64,000 nt of DNA from Kineococcus rubinsiae (GTDB lineage: Bacteria > Actinomycetota > Actinomycetes > Actinomycetales > Kineococcaceae), in the NCBI RefSeq assembly GCF_011839805.1, contig NZ_VWPY01000004.1:95052-159051 (forward strand), read 5' to 3'. Below the pieces are notes generated by a model. That model saw nothing but the letters and a program-made list of their open reading frames with translations, ran no database searches and had not been told where the DNA came from. The stretch's first letter is position 1. Every line of letters begins with the position of its first letter. This document shows positions 26,110 to 37,891 of this stretch, piece by piece. Both the position numbers and the translations under genes were made by a program.

Positions 26110-27924
26110 TCAGACGAGGAGCTGGGTCGTCGCCAGCTCGCGGTACAGCGGTGAGCTGTCGAGCAGCTCCGCGTGGGTGCCGCGCGCCAGCACCCGGCCG
26201 TCGTCGACCACGACGATCTGGTCGGAGTCCACGACGGTCGACAGCCGGTGCGCGACGACGACCAGGGTGCGGCGGTGCGCGGCGGCCGCGAGGGAGTCGC
26301 GCAGCAGCGCCTCGTTGCGGGCGTCGAGGCTGGCCGTCGGCTCGTCGAGCAGGAGCAGCTCGGCGGGGGCCAGCAGCGCGCGGGCGATCGCGAGCCGCTG
26401 CCGCTGCCCGCCCGAGAGCAGCACCCCGCCCTCCCCGACCTCGGCGTCCAACCCCTGCGGGGAGCGCTGCACCAGCTCCGTCAGCCCCACCTCGGCCAGC
26501 ACGGCCATGACCTCGGCGTCGTCGGCCCCGGGCCGGGCGAGCGTGATGGTCGCCCGCAGCGTGCCGGACAGCACCGGCGCGTCCTGCTCGACGTAGCCGA
26601 GCCGGGCCCGCAGCTGCGCCCGCGGCACGGCCCGCACGTCGACGCCCCCGACGCGCACCGCCCCGCCGTCGACGTCGTGGAAGCGCTCGACCAGGCCCAG
26701 CAGCGTCGACTTCCCCGCCCCCGAGGGCCCGACCAGCGCCGTCCGCGTCCCCGCGGGGACGGTGAAGCTGACCCCGCGCAGGGCCGGGGTGCCGTCGGGG
26801 TAGCTGAAGCTCACGTCGTCGAGCTCGAGCAGCGGCGCGCCGGGCACGTCGCGCACGGGGGCGCCGACGACGGCGGGGTCGTCCTCCTCCACGGGCAGGA
26901 CGACGACCTCCTGGATGCGGGTCAGGGCCGCGAGGCCGGCCTGCACGACCGTCCAGACCCGCAGCACGGACCCCAGCGGGGCGACCAGGGTGAAGAGCAG
27001 CAGCACGAAGGTGACGAGGTCGGCGACCGACGTCGCACCCGACGCCACCCGCGCGCCGCCGACGCCGAGCACGGCCACGAAGGCGCCCTGCACGGAGATC
27101 TGCAGCGCCGGCGTGATGAGCGCGCGCAGCTTCGAGGCGCGCACCGCGGCGGCCCGGGCGCGCCCGGCCGCCGCGACCACGACGTCCAGCTCCCGGTCCG
27201 TGGCCCCGCTGGCGCGGATGGTCCGCAGCGCGGAGATCATCCGGCCCACCGAGGAGCTCATCTCCCCCACCTGCCGCTGCGTCACGAGCTCCAGCCCGCC
27301 GAGCCGGGAGGACACGACCCCGATGACGGCCCCGGCGAGCGACACCGCGACCAGGGTCACCGCGAGCAGCACCAGGTCGATGCGCGCCATGAGCACGATG
27401 GACCCGAGCAGCGTCAGCAGGGTCCCGAGCAGGTCGAACAGCCCCGAGGTGACGACGCCCGACAGGGCCGTGGTGTCGCTGCCGACGCGGGAGAGGAGGT
27501 CACCGGACGTGCGGGCGTCGCGCGAGGCGACCGTGATGCGGGCCAGGCGCGAGACGAGCGAGGTGCGCAGGCCCAGCACGACCCCGGCCCCCGCGCGCTC
27601 GAGCAGGAACTGCCGGAACCCGCCGACGACGGCCCCCACGAGCACGACGGCGACCAGCAGCACCGCCACCCGGCGCAGCACCCCGTCCTCGCCGACGACC
27701 GCGACGACGCGGCCGATCAGCAGGGGCTGCGCCAGCGACGTCACGGCGCTCACCAGCGACAGCGCGACCGCCACGGCGATCGCGGGCCGGTGCGGCAGCA
27801 GGTGCGGGAGCAGCAGCCGCCCCGCCTCGCGCCACGGCAGGACCTGGGGCCGCTCGGCCGTGCTGCGCCCGCGCAGGGTGGGGCGCCCGCGGCGGGTGCG
27901 GACGGGACCGGGCTCGGAGCTCAC
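26110..27924 (-). CDS. ABC transporter, fused membrane and ATPase domains (exporter type)
   Basis: 604-aa half-transporter from a GTG with GAGGA 8 nt upstream. Six transmembrane helices lie in about residues 40-330 ([25 protein letters not shown] at the start). The nucleotide-binding domain has Walker [10 protein letters not shown], the Q-loop [12 protein letters not shown], signature [17 protein letters not shown], Walker [13 protein letters not shown] and the H-loop VVAHRLS. It probably homodimerises to export lipid, peptide or siderophore. It lies 50 nt upstream of the iron-box-controlled siderophore-binding gene on the same strand, hinting at a siderophore export role without proving it. 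Confidence 0.88.
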   Translation of the reverse strand: MSSEPGPVRTRRGRPTLRGRSTAERPQVLPWREAGRLLLPHLLPHRPAIAVAVALSLVSAVTSLAQPLLIGRVVAVVGEDGVLRRVAVLLVAVVLVGAVVGGFRQFLLERAGAGVVLGLRTSLVSRLARITVASRDARTSGDLLSRVGSDTTALSGVVTSGLFDLLGTLLTLLGSIVLMARIDLVLLAVTLVAVSLAGAVIGVVSSRLGGLELVTQRQVGEMSSSVGRMISALRTIRASGATDRELDVVVAAAGRARAAAVRASKLRALITPALQISVQGAFVAVLGVGGARVASGATSVADLVTFVLLLFTLVAPLGSVLRVWTVVQAGLAALTRIQEVVVLPVEEDDPAVVGAPVRDVPGAPLLELDDVSFSYPDGTPALRGVSFTVPAGTRTALVGPSGAGKSTLLGLVERFHDVDGGAVRVGGVDVRAVPRAQLRARLGYVEQDAPVLSGTLRATITLARPGADDAEVMAVLAEVGLTELVQRSPQGLDAEVGEGGVLLSGGQRQRLAIARALLAPAELLLLDEPTASLDARNEALLRDSLAAAAHRRTLVVVAHRLSTVVDSDQIVVVDDGRVLARGTHAELLDSSPLYRELATTQLLV

Positions 27925-27991
27925 CCGTGCATCCTCACCCGGGGCCGCGGACGCGGAACCCCCGCTCCGCCTCAAGCGCAACCGCCGGGGC

Positions 27992-27999
27992 GCCGATGG
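27992..27999 (+). promoter_or_regulatory. Possible flagellar-sigma (-10) box upstream of the second chemoreceptor
   Basis: GCCGATGG, with CAAG 15 nt upstream against the FliA/WhiG consensus TAAA-N15-GCCGATAA. Initiation about 6 nt downstream falls at the GTG at 28006, implying a leaderless mRNA. Confidence 0.4.
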
Positions 28000-28005
28000 A
28001 CCGGT

Positions 28006-29217
28006 GTGGCCTCCACCCCTTCCTGCAGCACCGTCGCCGCGCCGCCTCCGTCCTACTGGATCGAGTCGACCGCCGCGTTCCGCGTCGTCAGCAACCTCAC
28101 CGTCGGCACGCGCATCATCGGCGCGGCGGTCCTGACCGGGATCGCGGGGGCCGCGACGGCCCTGGGCGTGCAGCAGGTCCTCGCGGGCGAGCGCGGGCCG
28201 CTCTGGGTGGCCGGTGCCGTCCTGCTGCTCGCGGTGGCCGTCTTCGCGTCCTACTTCGTGTCGCAGATGGTCGTCATGACCCTGCGCCGCGTCAGCTACG
28301 CCCTGCAGGGCATGGCCGACGGGGACATGACGCGGAGCATCGGCGTCGCGAGCTCCTGCGAGCTGGGCACCCTGGCGTCCACGCTGCGCATGGCGCAGCA
28401 CGGCGTCGCCGACGCCATCGGCGTCATCTCCCGCTCCGCGGCCGCGCTGGCCACGTCCTCCCACGACCTGACCGCCGTGTCGGGGCGCATCGCCGAGTCC
28501 GCCGAGGACGCCGCGTCGCGCGCCACCGACGTCGCCACCGCGGCCGGCCACGTCTCCGTCAACGTCCGCGCCGTCGCGACGGCGACCGCCGACATGGGCT
28601 CCTCGGTCGGGGACATCGCCACCAGCTCCGCCGAGGCCGCCGTGATGGCCGCGACCGCCGTCACCGAGGTCCACAGCACGACCGAGTCGATCAGCCGCCT
28701 GGGCGCGTCCAGCGCCGAGATCGGCAGCACGGTGAAGGCCATCACCGCGATCGCCCAGCAGACCAACCTGCTCGCGCTGAACGCCACGATCGAGGCGGCC
28801 CGGGCGGGCGAGGCCGGCAAGGGCTTCGCGGTCGTCGCCGCCGAGGTCAAGGAGCTCGCCATGGAGACCGCCGCGGCCACGGAGGACATCTCCCGCAAGG
28901 TCTCCGCGATCCAGAGCGACACCGAGTCCGCGGTCGAGGCCATCGGCCGCATCGCCGCGACCATCGACCGCATCAACGACCTGCAGGGCGGCATCGCCGC
29001 CTCCGCGGAGCAGCAGACCGCGACCACCGCGAGCATGGGCGAGGACATCTCCGACGCCGCCCGCGGTTCCGCGGAGATCTCCGCGGGCATCGACAGCGTC
29101 GCGGGCGCCGCCCGCGGCACGACCGAGGCCGTCGGCGCCTCGCGCGCCTCGGCCGCGGAGCTCACCCGCCTCTCCGACGAGCTCGGGCAGGTCGTCGCCC
29201 GCTTCCGCCTCCACTAG
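28006..29217 (+). CDS. Methyl-accepting chemotaxis protein with a minimal extracytoplasmic part
   Basis: 403 aa from the GTG at 28006. Two membrane segments are close together ([19 protein letters not shown] at about 37-55 and [18 protein letters not shown] at about 68-87), leaving almost no external sensor. A HAMP-like linker ([13 protein letters not shown]) follows. The signalling domain has the conserved tip [23 protein letters not shown] near residues 248-268 and [12 protein letters not shown]. With so little outside the cell, it probably senses an internal or membrane signal. It is divergent from the ABC exporter and has no PilZ domain, unlike the other receptor. Confidence 0.88.
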   Translation: MASTPSCSTVAAPPPSYWIESTAAFRVVSNLTVGTRIIGAAVLTGIAGAATALGVQQVLAGERGPLWVAGAVLLLAVAVFASYFVSQMVVMTLRRVSYALQGMADGDMTRSIGVASSCELGTLASTLRMAQHGVADAIGVISRSAAALATSSHDLTAVSGRIAESAEDAASRATDVATAAGHVSVNVRAVATATADMGSSVGDIATSSAEAAVMAATAVTEVHSTTESISRLGASSAEIGSTVKAITAIAQQTNLLALNATIEAARAGEAGKGFAVVAAEVKELAMETAAATEDISRKVSAIQSDTESAVEAIGRIAATIDRINDLQGGIAASAEQQTATTASMGEDISDAARGSAEISAGIDSVAGAARGTTEAVGASRASAAELTRLSDELGQVVARFRLH

Positions 29218-29229
29218 GACCCGCCGGGC

Positions 29230-29273
29230 GCTGGACCCCCTGGACCCCCCTGGACCCGCCGGACCCTGGACGC
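29230..29273. repeat. Imperfect tandem repeat based on CTGGACCCC
   Basis: The unit CTGGACCCC recurs about four times with small length differences immediately after the chemoreceptor stop. It is low-complexity sequence with no clear hairpin. Confidence 0.5.
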
Positions 29274-29318
29274 GCCCGGACCGGCGCGGGACAGTGACCG
29301 CCTCACCGAGGAGGCGCC

Positions 29319-29699
29319 GTGCCGCGACAGGTCATCACCACCCCCGACGCACCCCGCTCGCCGTTCTACAGCCAGGGCGTGCGGGCCGGGACGCTCGTGC
29401 TCGTGTCGGGGACGACGGGCGTCGACCCGGCCACGGGCTCCTTCGCCGGCGACACCGTCCAGGCCCAGACGCGCCAGGCGCTGCGCAACTGCGAGGCCGT
29501 CCTGCGGGCGGGCGGCGCCAGCCTCGACGACGTCGTGGAGGTGGGCGTGCTGCTCACCGACCCGGACGACTTCGCCGGCATGAACGAGGAGTACGCGCGG
29601 TGGTTCCCGGTCGACCCACCGGCCCGCTACGCGGCGCGGCTCGGCGCCGCGCTGCCCGGGCTGCTCGTCTCGATCCGCATGACGGCGTCCACGGCCTGA
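29319..29699 (+). CDS. ridA: RidA-family protein
   Basis: 126-aa YjgF/YER057c/UK114-family protein; canonical members deaminate reactive enamine/imine intermediates. Visible motifs are YSQGVRAGTLVLVSGTTG, QTRQALRNCEAVL, the DDVVEVGVLLTD strand and the C-terminal SIRMTA with the conserved Arg. It starts at a GTG behind GAGGAGGCG. It is monocistronic with a strong hairpin after it. Confidence 0.87.
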   Translation: MPRQVITTPDAPRSPFYSQGVRAGTLVLVSGTTGVDPATGSFAGDTVQAQTRQALRNCEAVLRAGGASLDDVVEVGVLLTDPDDFAGMNEEYARWFPVDPPARYAARLGAALPGLLVSIRMTASTA

Positions 29700-29724
29700 C
29701 CCCCGCCTCGCCGGCGACTGCGGG

Positions 29725-29764
29725 GGCGGGGCGGGGAGCCGCTCGCGCGGCCCCCCGCCCCGCC
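29725..29764. terminator. Long G/C hairpin between convergent ridA and SDR genes
   Basis: GGCGGGGCGGGG (29725-29736) pairs with CCCCGCCCCGCC (29753-29764). Inner GCCGC/GCGGC arms close a TCGC loop, with one unpaired base on each side. It can serve both converging genes. Confidence 0.7.
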
Positions 29765-29781
29765 GGTTCACGCCGGCGACG

Positions 29782-30510
29782 TCACCCGGAGATGCCGCTG
29801 AGGTCGAAGGACCGCGGCGGGCCCGCGAGGAGCGCCTTGGCCTGGACGCCGTAGCGGTCGAGGACCTCGACCTCACCGGCCTCCAGCCCGTCCAGCGCCA
29901 GCCGCACGAGGTCGGCAGGGTCGTTCAGGGCCCCCTCGGGCAGGTCCAGGCCGTGCTCCCGAGCGAAGGCCTCCATCGACTCCGTGGCCGTCAACCCCGG
30001 CACGAGGGCGGTCACCTGGGTCCCCTGCGCGGCCAGCTCGGCCCGGATCCCGTTGGTCAGGCCCCACTGCGCGGACTTGGCCGCCGCGTAGGCGGAGTTG
30101 CCCTCGACCGTGGTCCACGCCGCGGCCGAGAGGACGTTGAGGATCGCGCCGCCGCCGTTGCGGGCCAGGACGGGCGCGAAGGCGCGGACCATCGCCAGGG
30201 TCCCCCAGAAGTTCGAGTCGACCACCTCGCGGACCGCGCGCAGGTCACCCCCGAGCAGGTCGCCGCCGGCGGTGGACGCCGCGTTGTTGATCAGGACGTC
30301 GACGTCGCCGGCGGCCGCGGCGGCCGCCTCGACGGAGGCCTGGTCGGTGATGTCGAGGCGGAGGACCTCGACCCCGGGGACGTCGACGAGCTCCGGGCGC
30401 CGGGCGGTGGCGTAGACCTTGGCGCCGCGGCGCAGGAGCTCGGTGGTGAAGGCGCGGCCGATGCCGCGGTTGGAGCCGGTGACCAGTGCGGTGCTGCCGT
30501 GGAGGTTCAT
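29782..30510 (-). CDS. Short-chain dehydrogenase/reductase
   Basis: 242-aa classical SDR. The cofactor motif is GSNRGIG (TGxxxGxG form TGSNRGIG) near residue 11, INNAA near 80, catalytic Ser in LSAAA and YAAAK with the Tyr/Lys pair near residues 147-151. VYATARRPE after the second strand suggests NADP(H). It is divergent from an AraC-family activator, which probably regulates it. The substrate cannot be inferred. Confidence 0.87.
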   Translation of the reverse strand: MNLHGSTALVTGSNRGIGRAFTTELLRRGAKVYATARRPELVDVPGVEVLRLDITDQASVEAAAAAAGDVDVLINNAASTAGGDLLGGDLRAVREVVDSNFWGTLAMVRAFAPVLARNGGGAILNVLSAAAWTTVEGNSAYAAAKSAQWGLTNGIRAELAAQGTQVTALVPGLTATESMEAFAREHGLDLPEGALNDPADLVRLALDGLEAGEVEVLDRYGVQAKALLAGPPRSFDLSGISG

Positions 30511-30601
30511 GGTTCGACCGTAGGGAGCTCGGGTGCGCGGATCGATGCCCGGACGACTCGTCTTCTTGCTCGTCCGCCTCACGCCGTGGTGAGGTGGCGC
30601 C

Positions 30602-31555
30602 GTGGATCCCCTGAGCGACGTCCTGTCCGTGTCGGGCGTGCGGGGGGCGCTGGGCAACCGCGTCGCCGCCGGCGGCCGCTGGGCGATGGCCCTGGACGAC
30701 TGCGCCGGGGAAGCCGTGCTGCACACCGTCACGTCGGGCAGCGCGTGGCTGAGCGTGCCGGGGCGCGACCCGCTGGAGCTGGCCGCGGGTGACGTCGTCC
30801 TGGTGGGCGCCGGTGTCCGCCACACCCTGGGCGACTCCGCCGTGGCGGTGGGACCGCGCTGCGACCGCGCCGCGGCCGTGCGCCGCGGTCGCACGGGCGA
30901 GGTCCTCACGCTGGGCACCGCCCCCGCCACGACGGGCGTCGTCACCCTCGCCTACACCTGCGACCGCACGGCCCTCACCCAGGTGGTGCTCGGCCTGCCG
31001 GACCTCGTGCACGTCCGGGCCGGCACCGGCACCCCGGGCCTCGACGCCACCGTCCGGCTGCTGCGCGAGGAGCTGGCCGACCCCCGGATCGCCTCGACCG
31101 CGGTGCTGAGCCGCCTCGTCGACGTCGTGCTCGTGCAGCTGCTGCGGGCGTGGCTGGACACGCGCCCGGCCACGTGCCGGGGGACGTGGCTGGCGATGAC
31201 CCAGGACCCGGTGGTCGGCCGGGCCCTCGAGCAGCTGCACGCCGACCCGGCGCGGGCGTGGACGACGTCGTCCCTGGCCGGCGCGGTCTCGGTGTCCCGC
31301 GCGACGCTCGCCCGGCGCTTCCCCGCGGTCATCGGCCAGACCCCCGCGGCCTACCTGACGACGTGGCGCATGGACCTCGCGGCGGTCCGCCTGCGGCAGG
31401 GGCGCGAACCGGTGGAGGTGGTCGCCCCAGCGGTCGGGTACACCTCCGTCCCCGCCTTCACGCGGGCCTTCACCCGGGCGCACGGCCAGACGCCCGGGCG
31501 GTACCGCACGGAGGCGCGGCGCGCGGCGCAGGCGCCGGAGGGCGCCACCGCGTAG
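30602..31555 (+). CDS. AraC-family transcriptional regulator
   Basis: 317-aa regulator. The N-terminal cupin-like region (WLSVPGRDPLELAAGDVVLVGAG, residues about 43-70) is an AraC_binding_2/cupin_6-type sensor. The C-terminal double HTH runs from about residue 225 (WTTSSLAGAVSVSRATLARRF) to YTSVPAFTRAFTRAHGQTPGRYR. It is divergent from the SDR gene with 91 nt between start codons, the likely control target. The GTG start directly precedes the conserved DPLSDVL opening. Confidence 0.88.
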   Translation: MDPLSDVLSVSGVRGALGNRVAAGGRWAMALDDCAGEAVLHTVTSGSAWLSVPGRDPLELAAGDVVLVGAGVRHTLGDSAVAVGPRCDRAAAVRRGRTGEVLTLGTAPATTGVVTLAYTCDRTALTQVVLGLPDLVHVRAGTGTPGLDATVRLLREELADPRIASTAVLSRLVDVVLVQLLRAWLDTRPATCRGTWLAMTQDPVVGRALEQLHADPARAWTTSSLAGAVSVSRATLARRFPAVIGQTPAAYLTTWRMDLAAVRLRQGREPVEVVAPAVGYTSVPAFTRAFTRAHGQTPGRYRTEARRAAQAPEGATA

Positions 31556-31598
31556 GAGCTCCTGCACCCGGCCCGGGGATACGTCGGTCAGGCGTTCC

Positions 31599-33902
<2,304 letters not shown>

Positions 33903-34439
33903 TCAGCGGGTGGTCGGCCGGCGCAGCACCACGAACTCGAGGTCGTCGCGGCGCGGCTGGCCGAACCGCTCGTCGCCGTGCGGGAAGGGCTTGCGCTCCC
34001 CCGTCGCGGCGAAGCCGAGCCGCTCGTACCAGGCGATGAGGTCGGTGCGCTGGCCGATGACCGTCATCTCCAGCGCCGGGGCGTTCCACCGGCGCACGGC
34101 CTCGGCGTCGGCGTGGGTGAGGAGCCGGCGCCCCACGCCGCGGCCCTGCAGCTTCGGGCGCACCGCGAACATCCCGAAGTAGGCGCCGGCTTCCGAGCGC
34201 CGCAGCTCGCAGCAGCCCAGGAGGCCGTCGGCGCCCTCGGCGAGCAGGACCGCGGCGTCGGGGTCCGCGACGATCGCCGCGACGGACTCCGCGTCGGTGC
34301 GCTGGCCCTCCAGCAGGTCGGCCTCGGTGGTCCAGCCCTCGCGGCTGCTGAGGCCGCGGTAGGCGGACTCGACGAGGACGAGGACGTCCTGGACGTCCTC
34401 CGGGCCGGCGTCGCGGAAGGTGAGGGTCTCGGAGTCCAC
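33903..34439 (-). CDS. GNAT-family N-acetyltransferase
   Basis: 178-aa acetyl-CoA-dependent acyltransferase. The acetyl-CoA binding motif A is FAVRPKLQGRGVGRRLLTHAD (Q/RxxGxG/A form), near residues 92-112. The C-terminal strand WYERLGFAATGERKPFPHG is also typical. It starts at a GTG. It sits between ligA and the MetE-like gene on the same strand. The acceptor substrate is unknown. Confidence 0.85.
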   Translation of the reverse strand: MDSETLTFRDAGPEDVQDVLVLVESAYRGLSSREGWTTEADLLEGQRTDAESVAAIVADPDAAVLLAEGADGLLGCCELRRSEAGAYFGMFAVRPKLQGRGVGRRLLTHADAEAVRRWNAPALEMTVIGQRTDLIAWYERLGFAATGERKPFPHGDERFGQPRRDDLEFVVLRRPTTR

Positions 34440-34481
34440 GCCGTCATGGTGCCCGACCGCCGGGCCCCCGCGGACGGGACG

Positions 34482-35507
34482 TCAGTCGGCCGTGGACTCC
34501 TCCAGGGCGGCGCCGGCCTCGCGCAGCCGCCGCAGCAGCGGCCGGACGGCGTCGGGGCTCATCGCCGCGAGGCCGGACACGGGCGTGAGGACGACCCCGG
34601 CGAGCGCCGCGGCGGGCAGCCCCACCTGCCGCCAGGGGACGCGGACGCGGTCGCGCAGGTCGGCCGTGGACGGCAGGTCGCCCGCGACGGGGGCGACCCC
34701 GGCCCACAGGCGCACGCCGTCCTCGACCGTGGCGGCCACCGACTCCCACCCGCGGTCGTCCAGGGCCGTGACGTCGAGGGCGATGCCCGCGGCGCCGGCC
34801 TCGCGCACGAGGGCGAAGGGCGCGTCCTGCACCGCGACCCGCACGACGGGCTCGGCCCCGGCGCGCCGGACGGCGTCGAGCACCTCGCGCAGTCCCGCCC
34901 GCACCTCCGGCTCGTGGACGGCGCGCAGCGTCCCGTAGCCCGAGGCGGTGGGGAGCCGGCCCGCCAGGACCGCGGGGATCGACGGCTCGTCGACCTGGAC
35001 GACGACGCGGGCGCCCGGCACGAGGCGGCGGACGTCGGCGACGTGCTGCGCGACGCCCTCGGCCAGCGAGGTGACGACGTCGCGGCGCGCGCCGTGGTCG
35101 GAGGCCGCGAGCTCGCCGCGGGTGAGCTCGACGCCCGCGAGCAGCGACCAGGGGCCGAGCACCTGCACGACGAGCGGGCCGCCCCAGCCGTCGGCGGCCT
35201 CGGCGAACTCGTCGAGGTCGTTGGCCAGGAAGGCCCGGGCCCGGTGGTGGTCGCGGCCCGGCGCGTCGACGAAGCGCCAGCCGGCGGGCTGCAGGTCGAC
35301 GGCGAGGTCGACGAGGAGCGCGGCCGTGCGGCCCACGGGGTCCGCGCCGGGACCGCGGGCGGGCAGCTGCGGCAGGTGCGGGAGGTGCGGGTCCTCGCCG
35401 AGGTCGGCGAGGACCATCCGGGCGGCGGCGCGCGGGTCCTCGCCGGGCAGCGGCCCGAGGCCGGTGACGGCGCCGGGGGCGGTGAGGAGGGCGGCGGGAT
35501 CGGGCAC
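34482..35507 (-). CDS. MetE-like cobalamin-independent methionine synthase family protein
   Basis: 341-aa UROD/MetE-like barrel, far shorter than true MetE (about 750 aa). It corresponds to the actinobacterial family found beside ligA (Rv3015c in M. tuberculosis). Recognisable pieces are GLGPLPGEDPRAAARMVLADLGEDPHLPHLPQLPARGPGAD at the N-terminus, VQVLGPWSLL and VVVQVDEPSIPAVLAG. The zinc-binding HxC of MetE is not evident, so methionine synthesis is doubtful and the true reaction is unknown. Confidence 0.8.
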   Translation of the reverse strand: MPDPAALLTAPGAVTGLGPLPGEDPRAAARMVLADLGEDPHLPHLPQLPARGPGADPVGRTAALLVDLAVDLQPAGWRFVDAPGRDHHRARAFLANDLDEFAEAADGWGGPLVVQVLGPWSLLAGVELTRGELAASDHGARRDVVTSLAEGVAQHVADVRRLVPGARVVVQVDEPSIPAVLAGRLPTASGYGTLRAVHEPEVRAGLREVLDAVRRAGAEPVVRVAVQDAPFALVREAGAAGIALDVTALDDRGWESVAATVEDGVRLWAGVAPVAGDLPSTADLRDRVRVPWRQVGLPAAALAGVVLTPVSGLAAMSPDAVRPLLRRLREAGAALEESTAD

Positions 35508-35634
35508 GCGCGCACGCTACCCGCCGGGGGTCGCCCGACCGTCGCTCCGCCCGGCGCCCGCGGCAGCCGGTCGGCGCCCCGGTCCGAGCCGTCAGTGGCG
35601 GGACGGGGCGCCCCGCGTCGGCGAGGATGACCCC

Positions 35635-36930
35635 GTGAGCACCACGACGCCGACCCGCCCGGCAGCACCCTCCGCCCCGCGCCTGGACGCGCTCGACGCG
35701 CCGGGTGACGCGGAGCGCCGCCGGGGCCTGCGGGCCATGCGCACCACGGCCACGGCACTGCTCGTGCTCGCCGCGGTCGTCTACGCGCTGACGATCGGGC
35801 GCGACGGCGTGCTCGGCTTCGTCAACGCGGGGGCCGAGGCCGCCATGGTCGGGGCCGTCGCCGACTGGTTCGCGGTCACGGCGATCTTCCGCCGTCCCCT
35901 GGGCCTGCCGATCCCGCACACGGGCCTCATCCCGAACCGCAAGGAGGCCCTGGGCAAGAGCCTCGAGCAGTTCGTCGCGGAGAACTTCCTGGCCGAGGAC
36001 GTGGTGCGGGACAAGGTGGAGCGCGCCGGCGTGCCCGCCCGCGTCGGCTCCTGGCTGGTGCAGCGCGGCGGGGCCGAGCGCGTCGTGGTCGAGGCGTCGA
36101 CGGTCCTGACCGGGGCGCTGGGCGTCCTGCGCGACGAGGAGGTCACGGCGGTCCTGGACCAGGTCGTCATCCGCCGCTTCGCCGCCGAGCCGTGGAGCCC
36201 GACGCTCGGCCGCCTGCTCGGCGAGGTCGTCCGCGACGGCAGCCACCACCCCGTCGTCGACCTCACCCTGGCCGAGGCCCGGACGTGGCTCGTGAACAAC
36301 GAGGACACGGTGCGCCGCCTGGTCGAGGAGCGCGCCCCCCTGTGGGCGCCGGACTGGCTGAACGAGCGGCTCGGGCGCCGCGTGCACACGGAGGCGCTGC
36401 GCTGGGTCGGCGACGTCCTCGACGACGAGAACCACCCCGGCCGGCAGGCCATCGACGACCTGCTGGCCCGCTACGCCGACGCGCTGCAGCACGACCCGGA
36501 GACCCGGGCCAAGGCCGACGAGTTCCAGTACCGGCTGCTGAACTCCCCCGGGCTGGCCGACACCGTGCAGGGCGTGTGGTCGGCGCTGCGCGGCTACCTC
36601 GTCGACGCCCTCGACGACCCGGGCTCCTCGCTGCGCCAGCGCAGCGTCGAGGCCCTGCGCGACGTGGGGCAGCGCATGCTCGACGACGCCTCGTTCGCCA
36701 CGCGCGTCCAGGGCCACCTGACGGACGCCGCGGGCCACGTCGTCCGGCGCTTCGCCCCCGAGATCGCCACCGTCATCTCCGACACCGTCGCCCGCTGGGA
36801 CGGCGCCGACGCCGCCAAGCGCATCGAGCTGCACGTCGGGCGCGACCTGCAGTTCATCCGCATCAACGGCACCGTCGTCGGCGGGCTGGTGGGTATCGTC
36901 ATCCACGCCGTGACGGTGCTGGCCACCTGA
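35635..36930 (+). CDS. DUF445 family membrane protein
   Basis: 431-aa protein of the YjiN/DUF445 family, function unknown. An N-terminal hydrophobic helix (TATALLVLAAVVYALTI, about residues 37-53) leads into the hallmark NAGAEAAMVGAVADWFAVTAIFRRPLGLPIPHTGLIPNRKEALG. The middle is a long charged helical region (two-fold repeat-like), and the C-terminus ends in IRINGTVVGGLVGIVIHAV, a second membrane helix. The GTG start follows GAGGA. It is divergent from the MetE-like gene. Confidence 0.88.
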   Translation: MSTTTPTRPAAPSAPRLDALDAPGDAERRRGLRAMRTTATALLVLAAVVYALTIGRDGVLGFVNAGAEAAMVGAVADWFAVTAIFRRPLGLPIPHTGLIPNRKEALGKSLEQFVAENFLAEDVVRDKVERAGVPARVGSWLVQRGGAERVVVEASTVLTGALGVLRDEEVTAVLDQVVIRRFAAEPWSPTLGRLLGEVVRDGSHHPVVDLTLAEARTWLVNNEDTVRRLVEERAPLWAPDWLNERLGRRVHTEALRWVGDVLDDENHPGRQAIDDLLARYADALQHDPETRAKADEFQYRLLNSPGLADTVQGVWSALRGYLVDALDDPGSSLRQRSVEALRDVGQRMLDDASFATRVQGHLTDAAGHVVRRFAPEIATVISDTVARWDGADAAKRIELHVGRDLQFIRINGTVVGGLVGIVIHAVTVLAT

Positions 36931-36948
36931 GCCGGCCCGCTCGGCCCG

Positions 36949-37737
36949 TCAGTCCATCCAGCCCGGCGGGGCCTCGGAGATCACGGGCGTGAGCTCGGGC
37001 TGCAGGTCGAACGTCAGGCCCGGGGTGTCGGGCAGCACGCGGCGCAGCCCGAACGAGAACTCCTCGAGGTACTCGACCTCGCCGGTCGCCGACAGCCGGA
37101 AGGGCTGGTCGTGGCCGGGGCGGACGACGTCGGAGAGGTCGACGAGCTTGCCCACGGAGCGGTTGGCCTGCTCCTCGTTCCAGAACACCAGGGCGTTGCG
37201 CCGCTGCTGGGCGACCATCGCGTTCTGGATCGCGTCGCCGGTGACCACGACGACGCCGTCGTCCGTGTCGACGGAGGCCGCGATCGTGCCGGGCGAGTGC
37301 CCGGCCGCCTCGACGACCGAGACCCCGGGCGCCAGGTCGTGCCCCTCGGTGACGGAGCGGATGTCGTACCGGTCGAGCACGGCCTTCGTCCACGCCGGCG
37401 TCGCGTGGTCCCCGCCGTGGGGGTTGGAGATGTAGTCGAGCTCCTTCGGGTGCGCCAGCACCACCGCGTTGTCGAAGTACTGGATGCCCTGCACGTGGTC
37501 CCAGTGGGCGTGGGTGAGCAGCAGGACGTCGATGTCGGAGGCGGTCAGCCCGCGGGCCGCGAGCGCCTGGCGCAGCACGACCCCGCGACCGAAGTGGCCG
37601 GTGTCGACGACGATGCGTGTCACCCCGCCGGCCCCGTCGGGCGCCTCGATGAGGTTGACGCTGCAGAACGCGATGTCACCCACGGTGGACTCGACCTGGT
37701 AGCCCTGCAGGAGCGTGTGCACGGTGGCCTTGGCCAT
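36949..37737 (-). CDS. Metallo-beta-lactamase-fold hydrolase of the AttM/AHL-lactonase-like group
   Basis: 262-aa MBL-fold enzyme with the full dinuclear metal motif HxHxDH (THAHWDHVQG, near residues 78-87). The later ligands are in AAGHSPGT and VVTGDAIQN, with the last His in RPGHDQP. The N-terminus (LLQGYQVESTVGDIAFCSVNLIEA) resembles N-acyl-homoserine lactonase-family proteins rather than glyoxalase II, but lactonase activity is inference. The start is the ATG at 37737. A related but broken gene lies at about 48 kb. Confidence 0.83.
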   Translation of the reverse strand: MAKATVHTLLQGYQVESTVGDIAFCSVNLIEAPDGAGGVTRIVVDTGHFGRGVVLRQALAARGLTASDIDVLLLTHAHWDHVQGIQYFDNAVVLAHPKELDYISNPHGGDHATPAWTKAVLDRYDIRSVTEGHDLAPGVSVVEAAGHSPGTIAASVDTDDGVVVVTGDAIQNAMVAQQRRNALVFWNEEQANRSVGKLVDLSDVVRPGHDQPFRLSATGEVEYLEEFSFGLRRVLPDTPGLTFDLQPELTPVISEAPPGWMD

Positions 37738-37891
37738 CTCGGTGGACCCCCTCGTCCCGGTGGTCCCGGCGGACCGCCTCTGCGCCCATCCTGCCCTCCG
37801 GCGACCGCGACGGCCGCCGGTCGGGCGACCGCGCGGTGCGGCGGGTCGCCGTGCGGAGCTACCGTCGGAGCTCGACCAGCGGAGGAGCAGC

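Noticed and set aside
35508..35634. Riboswitch (B12 or SAM) upstream of the MetE-like gene
   Set aside because: The 127-nt spacer shows no conserved B12-box or SAM-type helices that I can recognise, and it is shared with the divergent DUF445 promoter.
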